Shown here piece after piece: positions 1-9,247 of a DNA stretch of 64,000 nucleotides. The stretch spans positions 2,232,001-2,296,000 of the forward strand of contig NZ_CP042819.1 in NCBI RefSeq assembly GCF_008065155.1, given 5' to 3'. The notes below the pieces were generated by a model. The model was not told the DNA's origin, searched no databases, and saw only the letters and a list, made by a program, of their open reading frames with translations. Numbering within the stretch: position 1 is the stretch's first letter; every line of letters starts with the position of its first letter. The position numbers and the translations under genes were made by a program. Source of the DNA: Octadecabacter sp. SW4 (GTDB lineage Bacteria; Pseudomonadota; Alphaproteobacteria; Rhodobacterales; Rhodobacteraceae).

Positions 1-527
1 CCGCCAACCAGATGGTTGCCCTGCGCCTGAACTACGTCCACGGCGGCATCCTGACCTGGGAGGGCGCGCGCAAGCTGGCACCCGCGCTGGCAGATCGCGG
101 TTTGCATATCCAGATGCTGCTGAACGCCAACAAACACATGGGCAGCATTGCCGCCGATATCGCCGACCTGCCCTGCCCGCTGGTGATCGATCACCTTGGC
201 TGGCCGGACCTTGCGGCGGGGGTCACTGAACCCGGGTTCCAGACCCTGCTGCGCCTTGTCGGCGACGGGCACGTCTACGTCAAACTTTCAGCGCTCTACC
301 GCCTTTGCGATGCGCCCTATACCGATGCCGATGCCCATGTCGCCGCCCTTGTCGCCGCCAACCCCGCAGCCTGTCTTTGGGGCAGCGACTGGCCGCACTT
401 GATGCTGGCCGATGCGCAGATGCCCCAGGCCAGCGCATTACTTGATGCCTTTCACCGCGCCGTGCCGGACCCGGACCATCGCCAGCAAATCCTTGTCACC
501 AATCCTGACACATTGTTCTTCGCCTAG
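1..527 (+). CDS. Amidohydrolase family protein (LigI-like), 5' end outside window
   Basis: The frame is open from the window edge: codons for A, N and Q precede the first Met at base 12, so the start lies upstream. About 175 C-terminal residues are present. Counted from that Met, the motifs VIDHLGWP (58-65) and GSDWPH (124-129) are seen. They fit the TIM-barrel amidohydrolases related to 2-pyrone-4,6-dicarboxylate lactonase, where the HLG and GSDWPH segments line the metal and substrate site. Known members hydrolyse lactones or related cyclic esters in the cytoplasm. The substrate here cannot be told because the N-terminal half and upstream neighbours are missing. The next gene starts 100 bp downstream. 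Confidence 0.75.
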   Translation, partial: ANQMVALRLNYVHGGILTWEGARKLAPALADRGLHIQMLLNANKHMGSIAADIADLPCPLVIDHLGWPDLAAGVTEPGFQTLLRLVGDGHVYVKLSALYRLCDAPYTDADAHVAALVAANPAACLWGSDWPHLMLADAQMPQASALLDAFHRAVPDPDHRQQILVTNPDTLFFA

Positions 528-627
528 GCTTCATCTTGCCGAAAAATACCTCCGCCAGAGGCTCCCAAGGTTTCAACCCGCACAGCGCCCGCCTATATCA
601 AAACAAACCAACCCCAAGAGGCTTTTG

Positions 628-2439
628 ATGAAAACTCCGACCTATGACGCGAACGCATCCGCTGGCCAGGCCTTTGGCGACCTGCCCGAATGGGATCTGA
701 GCGATCTTTACCCTGCCACGGACGCCCCCGAACTCAAACGCGACATGGACTGGGTCGAACGGGCCTGCACCGATTTCGCCCGCGACTACGAAGGGAAACT
801 GGCCTCCCTTGACGCCGATGCGCTGCTTGAGGCGGTGAAACGTTACGAACAGATCGACGTCATCACGGGGCGGCTGATGTCGTTTGCGGGCCTGCGCTAT
901 TATCAGGTGACCACCGACCCTGAACGCGCCAAATTCATGTCCGACATGCAGGACAAGATCACCGCGTTTACCACGCCGCTCGTGTTCTATGGCCTTGAAT
1001 TCAATCGCCTTGAAGACGCCCATGTCAACGCGCGCCTGTCCGAAAACGCCGATCTGGCGCGCTATCGCCCCGTGTTCGACCGGATGCGCGCGATGCGCCC
1101 TTACCAGCTCTCCGACGAGTTGGAAAAGTTCCTGCATGATCAATCCACTGTCGGCGCCGCCGCGTGGAACCGGCTGTTTGACGAAACCATTGCGGGCCTG
1201 TCTTTCACGGTCAACGGCGAGGATCTCAATATCGAGGGCGCACTCAACCTGCTGACCGAACAGGACCGCAGCACACGCGAGGCGGCGATGCGCGAGATCG
1301 CGCGCGTCTTTGGTGACCACCTGCCGACCTTTGCCCGCGTCCACAACACGCTCGCCAAAGAGAAGGAGATCGAAGATCGCTGGCGCGGCATGCCCAGCCC
1401 GCAAACCGGTCGCCACCTTGCCAATCACGTCGAACCCGAAGTGGTCGCGGCCCTGCGCAATGCCGTGGTCGCCGCCTACCCGCGCCTGTCGCATCGTTAT
1501 TATGCGTTGAAAGCCAAATGGTTAGGCCTCGATACCATGCAGGTCTGGGACCGAAACGCGCCCCTGCCGATGGAAAGCGAACGCCTTGTGGATTGGGACG
1601 AGGCCCGCACGACAGTGATGGACGCCTACGGCGCGTTTGATCCGCGCATGGCCGAACTGGCCGAACCGTTCTTTGACAAGGGCTGGATTGATGCGGGCGT
1701 GAAACCGGGCAAGGCTCCGGGCGCATTTGCCCACCCCACCGTCACGACCGTGCACCCCTACGTGATGCTGAACTATCTTGGCAAACCGCGCGACGTCATG
1801 ACGCTGGCCCATGAATTGGGCCACGGCGTGCATCAGGTGCTGGCGGCGGGGCAAGGCGAATTGCTGTCCTCGACCCCGCTGACACTGGCGGAAACCGCAT
1901 CGGTCTTTGGGGAAATGCTCACGTTCCGCAAGCTGCTGGAACAGGCCACGGACAAGGCGGAACGCAAGGTCCTGCTCGCCGGCAAGGTCGAGGATATGAT
2001 CAACACAGTCGTGCGCCAGATCGCGTTTTACGACTTTGAATGCAAGCTCCACGCCGCCCGCGCCCAAGGCGAGTTGACACCCGATGACATCAACGCCCTG
2101 TGGATGTCGGTGCAGGCGGAATCCCTTGGCCCGGTGTTTGATTATGCAAGCGGCTATGAACGCTTCTGGGCCTATATCCCGCATTTTGTGCACTCGCCGT
2201 TCTACGTCTACGCCTATGCCTTTGGCGATGGTCTCGTGAACGCGCTTTATGCGGTCTACGAGGAGTCGGGCGAGGAGTTCAAAGACAAGTATTTCGACAT
2301 GCTGAAAGCAGGCGGATCCAAACACCACAAGGAGCTGCTCGCACCTTTCGGTCTGGACGCCTCTGACCCCGCCTTCTGGGACAAGGGGCTGGCCATGATC
2401 GAAGGCTTCATCGACGAGTTGGAGGCCCTGGAAGAATGA
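628..2439 (+). CDS. pepF: M3 family oligoendopeptidase F
   Basis: This encodes a 603-residue cytosolic zinc metallopeptidase of family M3, which cleaves short peptides. The zinc motif HELGH is at residues 395-399 and the third ligand, a Glu, is at 422 in ETASVFGE; both are intact. Length matches the clade-typical PepF/M3B enzymes of about 600 residues. The frame stays open upstream to 412, but I chose the ATG at 628. It has a purine-rich AAGAGG about 5 bases upstream, and family members start with a short segment before the PEWDLSDLYP block. It stands alone between an amidohydrolase and a small membrane protein on the same strand. Confidence 0.92.
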   Translation: MKTPTYDANASAGQAFGDLPEWDLSDLYPATDAPELKRDMDWVERACTDFARDYEGKLASLDADALLEAVKRYEQIDVITGRLMSFAGLRYYQVTTDPERAKFMSDMQDKITAFTTPLVFYGLEFNRLEDAHVNARLSENADLARYRPVFDRMRAMRPYQLSDELEKFLHDQSTVGAAAWNRLFDETIAGLSFTVNGEDLNIEGALNLLTEQDRSTREAAMREIARVFGDHLPTFARVHNTLAKEKEIEDRWRGMPSPQTGRHLANHVEPEVVAALRNAVVAAYPRLSHRYYALKAKWLGLDTMQVWDRNAPLPMESERLVDWDEARTTVMDAYGAFDPRMAELAEPFFDKGWIDAGVKPGKAPGAFAHPTVTTVHPYVMLNYLGKPRDVMTLAHELGHGVHQVLAAGQGELLSSTPLTLAETASVFGEMLTFRKLLEQATDKAERKVLLAGKVEDMINTVVRQIAFYDFECKLHAARAQGELTPDDINALWMSVQAESLGPVFDYASGYERFWAYIPHFVHSPFYVYAYAFGDGLVNALYAVYEESGEEFKDKYFDMLKAGGSKHHKELLAPFGLDASDPAFWDKGLAMIEGFIDELEALEE

Positions 2440-2521
2440 TCGCGCGCGCGCCCCTGTCCCACAGGGATATGGGCGCGGTTACCCTTCAGAAACATGTCTT
2501 GCCACTGGCGCCGCCCGCCCC

Positions 2522-2746
2522 ATGAAACACAGCCTTCGCAATCGTATCAAACGCCTGCAGGTGCACGTGCGCCAACGGGTTCCGACGGGCGTGCGCCTGC
2601 TGCTTGGGATCGTGCTGATCGGTCTCGGGATCGTCGGCTTTCTGCCCATCGTCGGGTTCTGGATGATCCCGGTGGGGATTGCCGTGGCCGCGCTTGATGT
2701 GGTGCCGCTGTGGCGTTGGGTGAAAGGACGGCGGCAGAAAAAATAG
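2522..2746 (+). CDS. Small membrane protein (hypothetical)
   Basis: A 74-residue protein with a basic N-terminus (residues 1-22 rich in Arg and Lys), a hydrophobic stretch at about 24-57 that can form two closely spaced membrane segments (LLLGIVLIGLGIVGF and WMIPVGIAVAAL), and a basic C-terminal tail (WVKGRRQKK). The Gly/Pro-rich hairpin between the segments resembles small PGPGW-like membrane proteins, but the exact motif is absent. Function is unknown. It lies 82 bp after pepF on the same strand and converges on the DUF4389-like gene. Confidence 0.6.
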   Translation: MKHSLRNRIKRLQVHVRQRVPTGVRLLLGIVLIGLGIVGFLPIVGFWMIPVGIAVAALDVVPLWRWVKGRRQKK

Positions 2747-2805
2747 CAACCGGGTGCGGCCCAAATTTTTCGTTGAAAAATTGCTACACCGCACGCGGAA
2801 CCCGA

Positions 2806-3072
2806 TTAATCGAGTTCCGTCCAGGGCCACGGTTTCACCTCGGACGCCGCCGTTTGATACCGCACCGCTTTGGCCATCCACACACCCAGGGTCGTGCCGA
2901 ATTCGGCTAGCGTTTCATTGGGTTCACGCTTGTTGAACACCATGATGATGAATTGCAAAACGGTGATCACGCCCAGCACGGTTTGCGACGCCGAGAGCAT
3001 CACCGCGATCAGGATCATCCAGACAAGGCGCATCCAGATACTTTCAAAATCGCTTTCGGTTTCGTCATTCAT
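2806..3072 (-). CDS. DUF4389 domain-containing membrane protein
   Basis: An 88-residue protein if started at the ATG at 3072. An upstream in-frame ATG at 3093 would add seven residues. It has an acidic N-terminus (NDETESDFESIW) and two hydrophobic segments, about residues 15-50, followed by FNKREPNETLAEFGTTLGVW, which fits the DUF4389 family of small inner-membrane proteins. Start choice rests on the 8-nt overlap with the upstream oxidoreductase (ATGAATGA shared), a usual sign of translational coupling. Function is unknown. The two genes appear co-transcribed. Confidence 0.7.
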   Translation of the reverse strand: MNDETESDFESIWMRLVWMILIAVMLSASQTVLGVITVLQFIIMVFNKREPNETLAEFGTTLGVWMAKAVRYQTAASEVKPWPWTELD

Positions 3073-4048
3073 TGGCTTGTCTCCCCTTGGCAAATACGGC
3101 GTCGATCATCGCCTGCGTGCCGCGTGCCTGTTCCAGTGGCCAGGCATATGGCGCGCCACTGCGCACAGTCTCGCAAAAAGCCTCGACCTGATTGATATAG
3201 TGATTGTCGCGCGGGAAACGTTCAACCCGCACGGCCAGCCCATCTTGATGTAATTCCACCCGCGCCTCGCCGAACACCTGCGGATTGAAGGGCGCGGTCA
3301 GCTTGACGATCCCCTGATCTCCGATAAACGCCATGTCCTGAATCGGATGCATCCGCATCGAATTGACCCAATGCGCACTGAACCCGTCAAACCGCGCCGC
3401 CACCCGCGCCACCACATCAACGCCGTTTTCAAAGGTCAGATCGGCGTGGGTGATCGCCAGCGGTTCCTGCCCCGTGACATAGCGGGTCGCGCCGTAGGTA
3501 TAAACGCCAATATCGGGAATGCCGCCGCCGCCAAGTTCCGGCTTTTGGCGCACGTTTTCAGGATCGGCGGCGTTGTTATAGGCGAATGTCCCTTCGACAT
3601 GCATCAGGGTGCCAATCGCGCCAGATTGCACCAGCTCGCGCGTGCGCTGCCATTGCGGGTGATGCACGATCATATAGGCTTCGGCGATATGCAGGCCAGT
3701 TTTGTCACGCAGGGCGATCAGATCGTCAATATCGCTGGCCTGCATGGCGATGGGTTTTTCGCACAGCACATGTTTGCCCGCATTCAGCGCCCGTTTGGAC
3801 CATTCCACATGCAGCTGGTTGGGCAACGGGATATAGACCGCGTCGATGTCGGGATCGGCCAGCAGCGCGTCATAGCTGTCATGCACCCGCAGGTCCGGCA
3901 CATATGCGGCAAAGCCCTGCGCCTTGTCAGGTGACGACGTGGCAAGCGCCGCAAGCTGCGCTCCGCGGGCGCCGTGAATCGCTGGCCCCATCTGTTCACG
4001 CGCAAATTTCGAAGCACCCAGAATGCCCCATCGGATGACCTTGCTCAT
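3065..4048 (-). CDS. Gfo/Idh/MocA family oxidoreductase
   Basis: A 327-residue NAD(P)-dependent dehydrogenase of the glucose-fructose oxidoreductase/inositol dehydrogenase type. The N-terminal Rossmann fold begins with WGILGASKFA (residues 7-16). The signature EKP triad (97-99, in GKHVLCEKPIAM) carries the usual catalytic Lys. The C-terminal half (about 125-327) is the alpha/beta substrate domain, with GGGGIPDIGVY as its conserved loop. The substrate is probably a sugar, polyol or related compound but is not determinable. Its stop overlaps the start of the DUF4389-like gene. Confidence 0.85.
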   Translation of the reverse strand: MSKVIRWGILGASKFAREQMGPAIHGARGAQLAALATSSPDKAQGFAAYVPDLRVHDSYDALLADPDIDAVYIPLPNQLHVEWSKRALNAGKHVLCEKPIAMQASDIDDLIALRDKTGLHIAEAYMIVHHPQWQRTRELVQSGAIGTLMHVEGTFAYNNAADPENVRQKPELGGGGIPDIGVYTYGATRYVTGQEPLAITHADLTFENGVDVVARVAARFDGFSAHWVNSMRMHPIQDMAFIGDQGIVKLTAPFNPQVFGEARVELHQDGLAVRVERFPRDNHYINQVEAFCETVRSGAPYAWPLEQARGTQAMIDAVFAKGRQANE

Positions 4049-4111
4049 AAGATGCGTTCCCTTGCTGAAAGGTAAAATCTCGCAGGGCGCGCAGCACTTG
4101 GCAAGGTCGCG

Positions 4112-4381
4112 TTACTTAAGCTGGCTGTCTTTCGACCCGCGCCGGTTGATCCCGCCGCGCGCCTTGTGGGCGCCGTCGCGCTCCTGCTGGCAGTCAATGC
4201 ACAGCTTGACCCCGGGCAGGGCCGCGCGGCGTTTTTCGGGGATCGGCTCGTCGCATTCCGCGCAATGAATCAGACTGTCTCCAACAGGTTGGCGACGCGC
4301 CCTAAGGCGGGCCAACTCATCATCAATGGATGCTTCGATCTGTTCGCTTACCGCGCCATCGCGCGCCCATCCGCCTGCCAT
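4112..4381 (-). CDS. DksA/TraR-type C4 zinc-finger protein
   Basis: An 89-residue protein with a C4 zinc site: CAEC and CIDC spaced by about 17 residues (HCAECDEPIPEKRR ... LCIDCQ). This is the C-terminal zinc-finger signature of the DksA/TraR family. It lacks the long coiled-coil of true DksA (about 150 residues), having only a short helix (QIEASIDDELARLRARRQ). It therefore resembles the short phage/TraR-like members that bind the RNA polymerase secondary channel. Regulation of transcription is inferred only from the family. It lies downstream of rpoH on the same strand, beyond a terminator. Confidence 0.8.
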   Translation of the reverse strand: MAGGWARDGAVSEQIEASIDDELARLRARRQPVGDSLIHCAECDEPIPEKRRAALPGVKLCIDCQQERDGAHKARGGINRRGSKDSQLK

Positions 4382-4395
4382 ATGACCCTCATGTG

Positions 4396-4425
4396 AAAAC
4401 CCCCGCCAGTGTCCGGGCGGGGGGC
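4396..4425 (-). terminator. Rho-independent terminator of rpoH
   Basis: Read on the minus strand, an 8-bp GC stem (CCCCCGCC at 4400-4407 on plus pairing with GGCGGGGG at 4416-4423) is followed by four U residues. It sits a few bases after the rpoH stop codon. Confidence 0.75.
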
Positions 4426-4432
4426 TGTCAAA

Positions 4433-5338
4433 TCAAGCGCTTTCAAGCATGCCTTTTTCGCGGGCCAGATCGCGCATCCGCTTTTGCAGCTTTTCAAAGG
4501 CGCGCACTTCGATCTGGCGGATGCGTTCGCGGCTGACGTCATATTGACCCGACAGGTCTTCAAGCGTCACCGCCTTGTCCTGCAAACGGCGCTGCACAAG
4601 GATATCCTTTTCGCGCTCGTTGAGAACATCCATTGCCTCGGCCAGCAGTTCACGGCGCGATTCCAATTCATCGCGTTCCTCGTAATCGCCGGCTTGATCG
4701 GCGTTTTCATCCTCAAGCCAGTCCTGCCATTGCATCGTGCCTTCGCCCTCAGAGCCGACGGTGGCATTCAGCGAAGCATCCCCGCCCGACAAGCGGCGGT
4801 TCATTGAAATCACCTCGTCCTCGGTGACGCCAAGATCATGGGCGATCCGTTCAACGTTTTCCGGGCGCAGGTCGCCTTCTTCCAGCGCGCCAATGCGGTT
4901 TTTCGCCTTGCGCAGGTTGAAGAACAGCTTTTTCTGGGCCGATGTCGTGCCCAGTTTGACCATCGACCACGAGCGCAGCACATATTCCTGAATGCTCGCC
5001 CTGATCCACCACATGGCATAGGTCGCCAGACGGAAACCCTTTTCGGGATCAAACCGTTTCACCGCCTGCATCAGGCCCACATTGGCTTCGGAAATGACCT
5101 CGGCCTGCGGCAGACCGTAGCCGCGATAACCCATCGCGATTTTGGCAGCCAGACGCAGGTGCGACGTGACCATCTTGTGGGCCGCTTCGGTGTCTTCGTG
5201 ATCCACCCAGCGCTTGGCCAGCATGTATTCCTCTTCCGGCTCAAGCATCGGAAACTTGCGGATATCCTGCATATAACGGTTCAAACCTTGCTCTGGCGAC
5301 GGGGCCGGCAGGTTGGCGTAGCTACTGACATTACTCAT
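4433..5338 (-). CDS. rpoH: RNA polymerase heat-shock sigma factor RpoH (sigma-32)
   Basis: A 301-residue group 3 sigma factor. Region 2 (about residues 45-120) contains RFDPEKGFRLATYAMWWIRASIQEY. The RpoH box, diagnostic for sigma-32, is at about 135-147 (QKKLFFNLRKAKN). Region 4.2, with the helix-turn-helix [18 protein letters not shown], is at the C-terminus. It directs core polymerase to heat-shock promoters. The start at 5338 (MSNVSSYANLP) fits the family; upstream in-frame codons add a non-conserved extension. Rhodobacterales often carry two rpoH paralogues, and which one this is cannot be told. A strong terminator follows. Confidence 0.93.
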   Translation of the reverse strand: MSNVSSYANLPAPSPEQGLNRYMQDIRKFPMLEPEEEYMLAKRWVDHEDTEAAHKMVTSHLRLAAKIAMGYRGYGLPQAEVISEANVGLMQAVKRFDPEKGFRLATYAMWWIRASIQEYVLRSWSMVKLGTTSAQKKLFFNLRKAKNRIGALEEGDLRPENVERIAHDLGVTEDEVISMNRRLSGGDASLNATVGSEGEGTMQWQDWLEDENADQAGDYEERDELESRRELLAEAMDVLNEREKDILVQRRLQDKAVTLEDLSGQYDVSRERIRQIEVRAFEKLQKRMRDLAREKGMLESA

Positions 5339-5556
5339 TCGTGTGTCCCTCCCAATGTTTACGGGCTTAACATGCACATGGGCACATCGCAGACTGTTTT
5401 CAAGTCCGTATGGCCGCAAAGCTTGAAGGTAATATGAAGATCATACTCACGAACTTAAAGGACTGTGTCAGTGCGTTCACGCACATGAGATCACACGAAA
5501 TGCCATTCATCCGCGCGAAAAGGCCCAAGATACTGCTTTACAATCTACGGCATTAG

Positions 5557-5576
5557 TTGCAAACGCTTCTCATTAA
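5557..5576 (+). promoter_or_regulatory. Possible Mur/Fur-type operator upstream of mntH
   Basis: TTGCAAACGCTTCTCATTAA lies 14 bp before the mntH start. It resembles the TGCAAAT/TTCTCATT-type sites bound by Fur-family manganese regulators (Mur) in front of metal-uptake genes of alphaproteobacteria. The dyad is imperfect, so this is an inference from similarity and position. The rest of the 251-bp gap between rpoH and mntH must hold both promoters; no other clear motif was seen. Confidence 0.35.
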
Positions 5577-5589
5577 CACGGAGAGCCCG

Positions 5590-6879
5590 ATGCGCAACCT
5601 GACCCGCAAGACCCGCATAGGGATGAGCACCGTTCTCAGCGGCAAAAACAGCGGCATTCGTGGCAAACTGTTTTTTGCCGGTCCGGCAATCATCGCCTCG
5701 GTCGCCTATATGGATCCCGGAAACTATGCGACCAACATTCAGGCGGGCGCAGGCTATGGCTATACGCTTTTGTGGATCGTGCTGCTGGCGAATCTGATCG
5801 CGATGCTGTTTCAGGCGCTGTCTGCCCGGCTTGGGATCGTCACGGGCAAGAATCTGGCCGAACTGTCGCGCGACAACTTCCCGAAACCCGTGGTCTGGAT
5901 CATGTGGGTTATCAGCGAGATTGCCGCAATGGCCACGGATCTTGCGGAATTTCTGGGCGGTGCCATTGGCCTGTCACTGCTGTTCGGCCTGCCGCTGTTT
6001 GTCGGAATGGTCATCACCGCAATCATCACCTACGCCATTCTGGTTTTCGAGCGCCTGGGCTTTCGTCCGATGGAGCTGATCATCGGGGCGATGGTTGCCA
6101 TTATCGGCCTTGCCTATCTCGCGGAAATGCTGATTGCGCCGGTTGATTGGGCGGCAGCGGGTATCGGGCTGATGACACCGATTATTCCTGACACGGCTGC
6201 CTTGATCATTATCGTCGGGATCATTGGCGCGACAGTGATGCCGCACGCGATCTATCTGCACTCTGGCCTGATGCAATCGCGCGCCGATGTGCGCAACGAC
6301 GACGAGCGCCGCAAAGTGCTGCGCTATTCCAACATCGAGGTGGTTCTGGCCCTTGCTGTGGCAGGCATGATCAACATGGCGATGGTCATCATGGCCGCCA
6401 GCGCATTCAACCAGGGCTACTCTGATGTCGCCGAGATCGAAACCGCCTACTACACCCTGACACCGCTGTTGGGGGCCGCGGCGGCGGGCATGTTCCTGAC
6501 GTCGCTGATCTTCTCGGGCATCTCAAGCTCGGTCGTGGGGACAATGGCGGGGCAAATGATCATGCAGGGTTTTCTGCGCTTCCACGTGCCGATCTGGATC
6601 AGGCGTCTGGTGACGATGCTCCCCGCCTTCGCGGTGGTCGGAATGGGCGTGAATGCGACCCAGGCCCTTGTGATGAGCCAGGTTGTGCTTTCCATCGCCC
6701 TGCCCGTGCCAATGGTTGCGCTGATTGTCTTTTCGTCGCGCAAAGACATCTTGGGCGCGTTCATCCCGCCCCTTGGGCTGCGCGTCTTGGCGCTTTTGGG
6801 TGCCTGTGCCGTATTGGGGCTGAACTTTGTCCTGCTGGCGGATTTCTTTGGCCTGCCCATGACCACCCTGTTTGGCTAA
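5590..6879 (+). CDS. mntH: Nramp family divalent metal transporter (MntH-like)
   Basis: A 429-residue polytopic inner-membrane protein that imports Mn(II), and possibly Fe(II), with protons. The metal-binding motif DPGN is at residues 42-45 ([19 protein letters not shown]) and the second half-site MPHAIYLHS starts at 217. Both are intact, and about 11 hydrophobic segments follow. An upstream TTG at 5557 is in frame, but the ATG at 5590 has a GGAGAG Shine-Dalgarno 5 bases ahead. The stop overlaps that of the convergent pseudouridine synthase by 4 nt. Confidence 0.9.
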   Translation: MRNLTRKTRIGMSTVLSGKNSGIRGKLFFAGPAIIASVAYMDPGNYATNIQAGAGYGYTLLWIVLLANLIAMLFQALSARLGIVTGKNLAELSRDNFPKPVVWIMWVISEIAAMATDLAEFLGGAIGLSLLFGLPLFVGMVITAIITYAILVFERLGFRPMELIIGAMVAIIGLAYLAEMLIAPVDWAAAGIGLMTPIIPDTAALIIIVGIIGATVMPHAIYLHSGLMQSRADVRNDDERRKVLRYSNIEVVLALAVAGMINMAMVIMAASAFNQGYSDVAEIETAYYTLTPLLGAAAAGMFLTSLIFSGISSSVVGTMAGQMIMQGFLRFHVPIWIRRLVTMLPAFAVVGMGVNATQALVMSQVVLSIALPVPMVALIVFSSRKDILGAFIPPLGLRVLALLGACAVLGLNFVLLADFFGLPMTTLFG

Positions 6880-7913
6880 TCAGCCCCCCGAAGCACGGCA
6901 AGCAAGGCGCGCATATCGTCAGGCAGCGCGGCTTCAAATGCCATGTTTTCGCCCGTGACAGGATGCACGAACCCCAGGCTGGCCGCATGCAGCGCCTGAC
7001 GCGGAAAATCGCGCACGGCCTGCACGGCGGCTTCGCTCACGGCCTTGTTGGACAGCTTGCGTTTGCCGCCATAGGTCGGATCACCGATCAGCGCATGCCC
7101 CACATGGGCCATATGCACGCGGATTTGATGGGTGCGGCCGGTTTCCAGCCAGCATTCGATCAGGGCCGCGACGGGTGTCACGCCAAAGGTCTCAAGGATT
7201 CGCGAGCGTGTCACCGCGTGCCGCCCGCCATGCCAGATCACGGCCTGACGCTGGCGGTCATGTTTGTGGCGCGCCAGTTGCGTGGAAATTTTCAGGATAT
7301 TGCCGGCCTCAAAGTTCGTGCCGCGCACGCCGCGCAAACGCGGATCGTTGGCATCGGGCGCACCGTAACAGATGGCGTGATAATGGCGCACGACCGTGTG
7401 CTTTTCAAACTGCGCCGCCAGACCATGATGGGCCTTGTCGGATTTCGCCACCACCAGCAACCCGCTGGTGTCCTTGTCGATCCGGTGCACGATGCCGGGG
7501 CGCTTTTCGCCGCCCACACCTGACAGGCTATCGCCGCAGTGATGTAGCAGCGCGTTGACCAACGTGCCGGTGGGTGACCCGGGGGCGGGATGCACGACCA
7601 TACCTGCCGGTTTGTTGATCACAATCAGGTCGTCGTCCTCGAACACCACCTCAAGCGGGATATCTTCACCGCTGATGTGGCTGTCGGCGGGCAGCTCGAC
7701 ACTGACTTCGATCGTGTCGCCCTCGACCACCTTGGCGCGCGGGTCGCTCACCACGACCCCGTTGACCGTGACCTCGCCCAGCGGGATCATCCGCGCAAGG
7801 CGGGAACGCGACAGCGACGCCGCGTCTGGCACATCGCGCGAAAGCGCCTTATCAAGGCGCTGAGGCGGATCAGCCGCGATCTGAAAACTGACAATTTGGC
7901 GGGACGCAGCCAT
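6876..7913 (-). CDS. RluA/RluD family pseudouridine synthase
   Basis: A 345-residue enzyme that isomerises uridine to pseudouridine in RNA, most likely 23S rRNA. An N-terminal S4-like RNA-binding domain (about 15-75, [18 protein letters not shown]) precedes the catalytic domain. The catalytic Asp146 is in [10 protein letters not shown] (143-152). [20 protein letters not shown] is the conserved second motif. With the S4 domain it resembles RluD more than RluA. The ATG at 7913 has an AGGAG 8 bases upstream. The frame is open to 8099, but that extension runs antisense through the divergent gene. Confidence 0.88.
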   Translation of the reverse strand: MAASRQIVSFQIAADPPQRLDKALSRDVPDAASLSRSRLARMIPLGEVTVNGVVVSDPRAKVVEGDTIEVSVELPADSHISGEDIPLEVVFEDDDLIVINKPAGMVVHPAPGSPTGTLVNALLHHCGDSLSGVGGEKRPGIVHRIDKDTSGLLVVAKSDKAHHGLAAQFEKHTVVRHYHAICYGAPDANDPRLRGVRGTNFEAGNILKISTQLARHKHDRQRQAVIWHGGRHAVTRSRILETFGVTPVAALIECWLETGRTHQIRVHMAHVGHALIGDPTYGGKRKLSNKAVSEAAVQAVRDFPRQALHAASLGFVHPVTGENMAFEAALPDDMRALLAVLRGAD

Positions 7914-8211
7914 GCAAGATGCTCCTGAAGAAACGCAACTGCCTGCCAGCCTGAAACTGCTGCGCGGCATGGTCTTTGTGCTGACCGGCGTGATGATTTT
8001 GGGCTTCATAGTCCTGATCGGATTGTTTGTCATTCGCTTTGGTGGCGATCCGGTCACACTTCCCGACCGCGTGACATTGCCCGCCGGGACCAGCGCCACC
8101 GCCTTTACCCAAGGCAGCGACTGGTTTGCGGTCGTGACAGACGATGATCGTATCCTGATCTATGACCAGGGCACGGGTGCATTGCGCCAGACGATCACGG
8201 TTGATCGCTAG
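7912..8211 (+). CDS. DUF6476-like small membrane protein
   Basis: A 99-residue protein with an acidic N-terminus, one membrane segment at about 18-45 ([26 protein letters not shown]) and a periplasmic-side domain of about 50 residues with the pattern [15 protein letters not shown]...[16 protein letters not shown]. This matches a Rhodobacterales-restricted family I recall as DUF6476, usually next to the RluD-like gene. Function is unknown. Its ATG (7912-7914) physically overlaps the divergent gene's ATG (7913-7911) within the palindrome CATG. Confidence 0.7.
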   Translation: MQDAPEETQLPASLKLLRGMVFVLTGVMILGFIVLIGLFVIRFGGDPVTLPDRVTLPAGTSATAFTQGSDWFAVVTDDDRILIYDQGTGALRQTITVDR

Positions 8212-9247
8212 GTTGCTGCACGGCGGCGCGCCATTCGTCCAGGAACCGCTGGCGTTTCAACGGATCGACAAACACCAGCAACCCCGGCCCCAGCCGGATC
8301 GGGCGCAGATGTGGGCCTGCCGCCAATGCGGCCGCGTCGATTGCGGGCAGTCCGGTTTCGCTGGCGATGATACGCTGCCCATCCGCTGACAGCATGAACC
8401 CCAGAAACGCGCCGCCCAACTCGGGCGACGGGGCCTGCTGCGGGATCAGGGCAGTGCGCAGCAAGGTCAGCGTGAAATCCTCGAGCGCGACAATCGTTTC
8501 ACCGGCATCTGCATCAAGGCGCGCTTGGGCATAGCTGCCCAGCACGTTGTAGGCCATGACCAGATCACCCGCCTGCAAATCGGCGATCATATCGCCCGAG
8601 GTCGCATAAAGGCGCGGCTGCATCCCGCCCATGACCTCGGCCAGACGCCAAAAGGTATCGGACTGGCGCGCATCCTGTGTGGCAAACATGTAACCCGCCC
8701 CCGATTGGGTCGGGTCGTAGGTGCCGATGCGGCCACGGAACACATCCGGATAGTCGCGCATCAGGTTGATCATGTCCTGACGGGTGCGCGGCACCGGCAA
8801 ATCGCCCAAGCCCGCACGCGAGACGATCAGCACAACTGGTTCCTGTGCAAAGGCAAACAGACGATCCTGCCACATGGCCCAGACCGGCCAATCCAGCGCC
8901 CCTGCCCCCCGCCAGCCTTGGGCAAAGCCGTCATTTGCCAGCTTCATCTGCAAATCCATCGCCGAGGAAATCGCCAGATCATAATCTGCCCCCTCTTCGT
9001 AAAGGGCGCGATAGACCTCCTGGCTGCTGGCCACAGTATAACGAATCGACACATCGGGCCGGATCGCCTGAAACGCCTGCAACAACGGGGCAAATATCAC
9101 CGTGTCGGTCGTGGACAGGATCCGCAATTCGCCGCCCGCGCCACTGCCCGCAAAAAGGGTGTCTTCTTCGATCTCGAATGCCCCGGCCAGCGCCGCCCAA
9201 CAGACCAGAACGGCGCTCAGGACAGGGGAAATTGCAGAATTGCGCAT
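8195..9247 (-). CDS. Periplasmic ABC-type substrate-binding protein, probable ligand sensor
   Basis: A 350-residue protein with a signal peptide (SAVLVCWAALAGA, cleavage near residue 23) and a bilobed periplasmic binding fold of the ferric/iron-type class 2 group. Features are ELRILSTTDTVIFAPLLQAFQ, SSQEVYRALYEEGADYDLAISSAMDLQ and the late ELGGAFLGFMLSADGQ segment. No permease or ATPase genes are adjacent. Instead it overlaps the histidine kinase gene by 31 nt as the third gene of a response regulator-kinase-binding protein operon. I infer it presents a ligand to the kinase rather than feeding a transporter. The ligand is unknown, possibly a carboxylate given the TctCBA operon opposite. Confidence 0.8.
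   Translation of the reverse strand: MRNSAISPVLSAVLVCWAALAGAFEIEEDTLFAGSGAGGELRILSTTDTVIFAPLLQAFQAIRPDVSIRYTVASSQEVYRALYEEGADYDLAISSAMDLQMKLANDGFAQGWRGAGALDWPVWAMWQDRLFAFAQEPVVLIVSRAGLGDLPVPRTRQDMINLMRDYPDVFRGRIGTYDPTQSGAGYMFATQDARQSDTFWRLAEVMGGMQPRLYATSGDMIADLQAGDLVMAYNVLGSYAQARLDADAGETIVALEDFTLTLLRTALIPQQAPSPELGGAFLGFMLSADGQRIIASETGLPAIDAAALAAGPHLRPIRLGPGLLVFVDPLKRQRFLDEWRAAVQQPSDQP

Noticed and set aside
540..620. Possible intergenic repeat after the first gene (CTTCATCTTGCCG-like)
   Set aside because: It reminded me of short repeats common in roseobacter intergenic DNA, but no second copy was found in this window.
598..1494. 298-codon open frame antisense to pepF
   Set aside because: It mirrors the codon periodicity of the intact peptidase gene in GC-rich DNA. 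Its product is low-complexity, with no motif, start context or neighbours.
2764..2782. AATTTTTC-GTT-GAAAAATT hairpin between convergent genes
   Set aside because: The stem is all A/T except one pair and lacks a GC core, so it is a weak terminator candidate at best and not listed.
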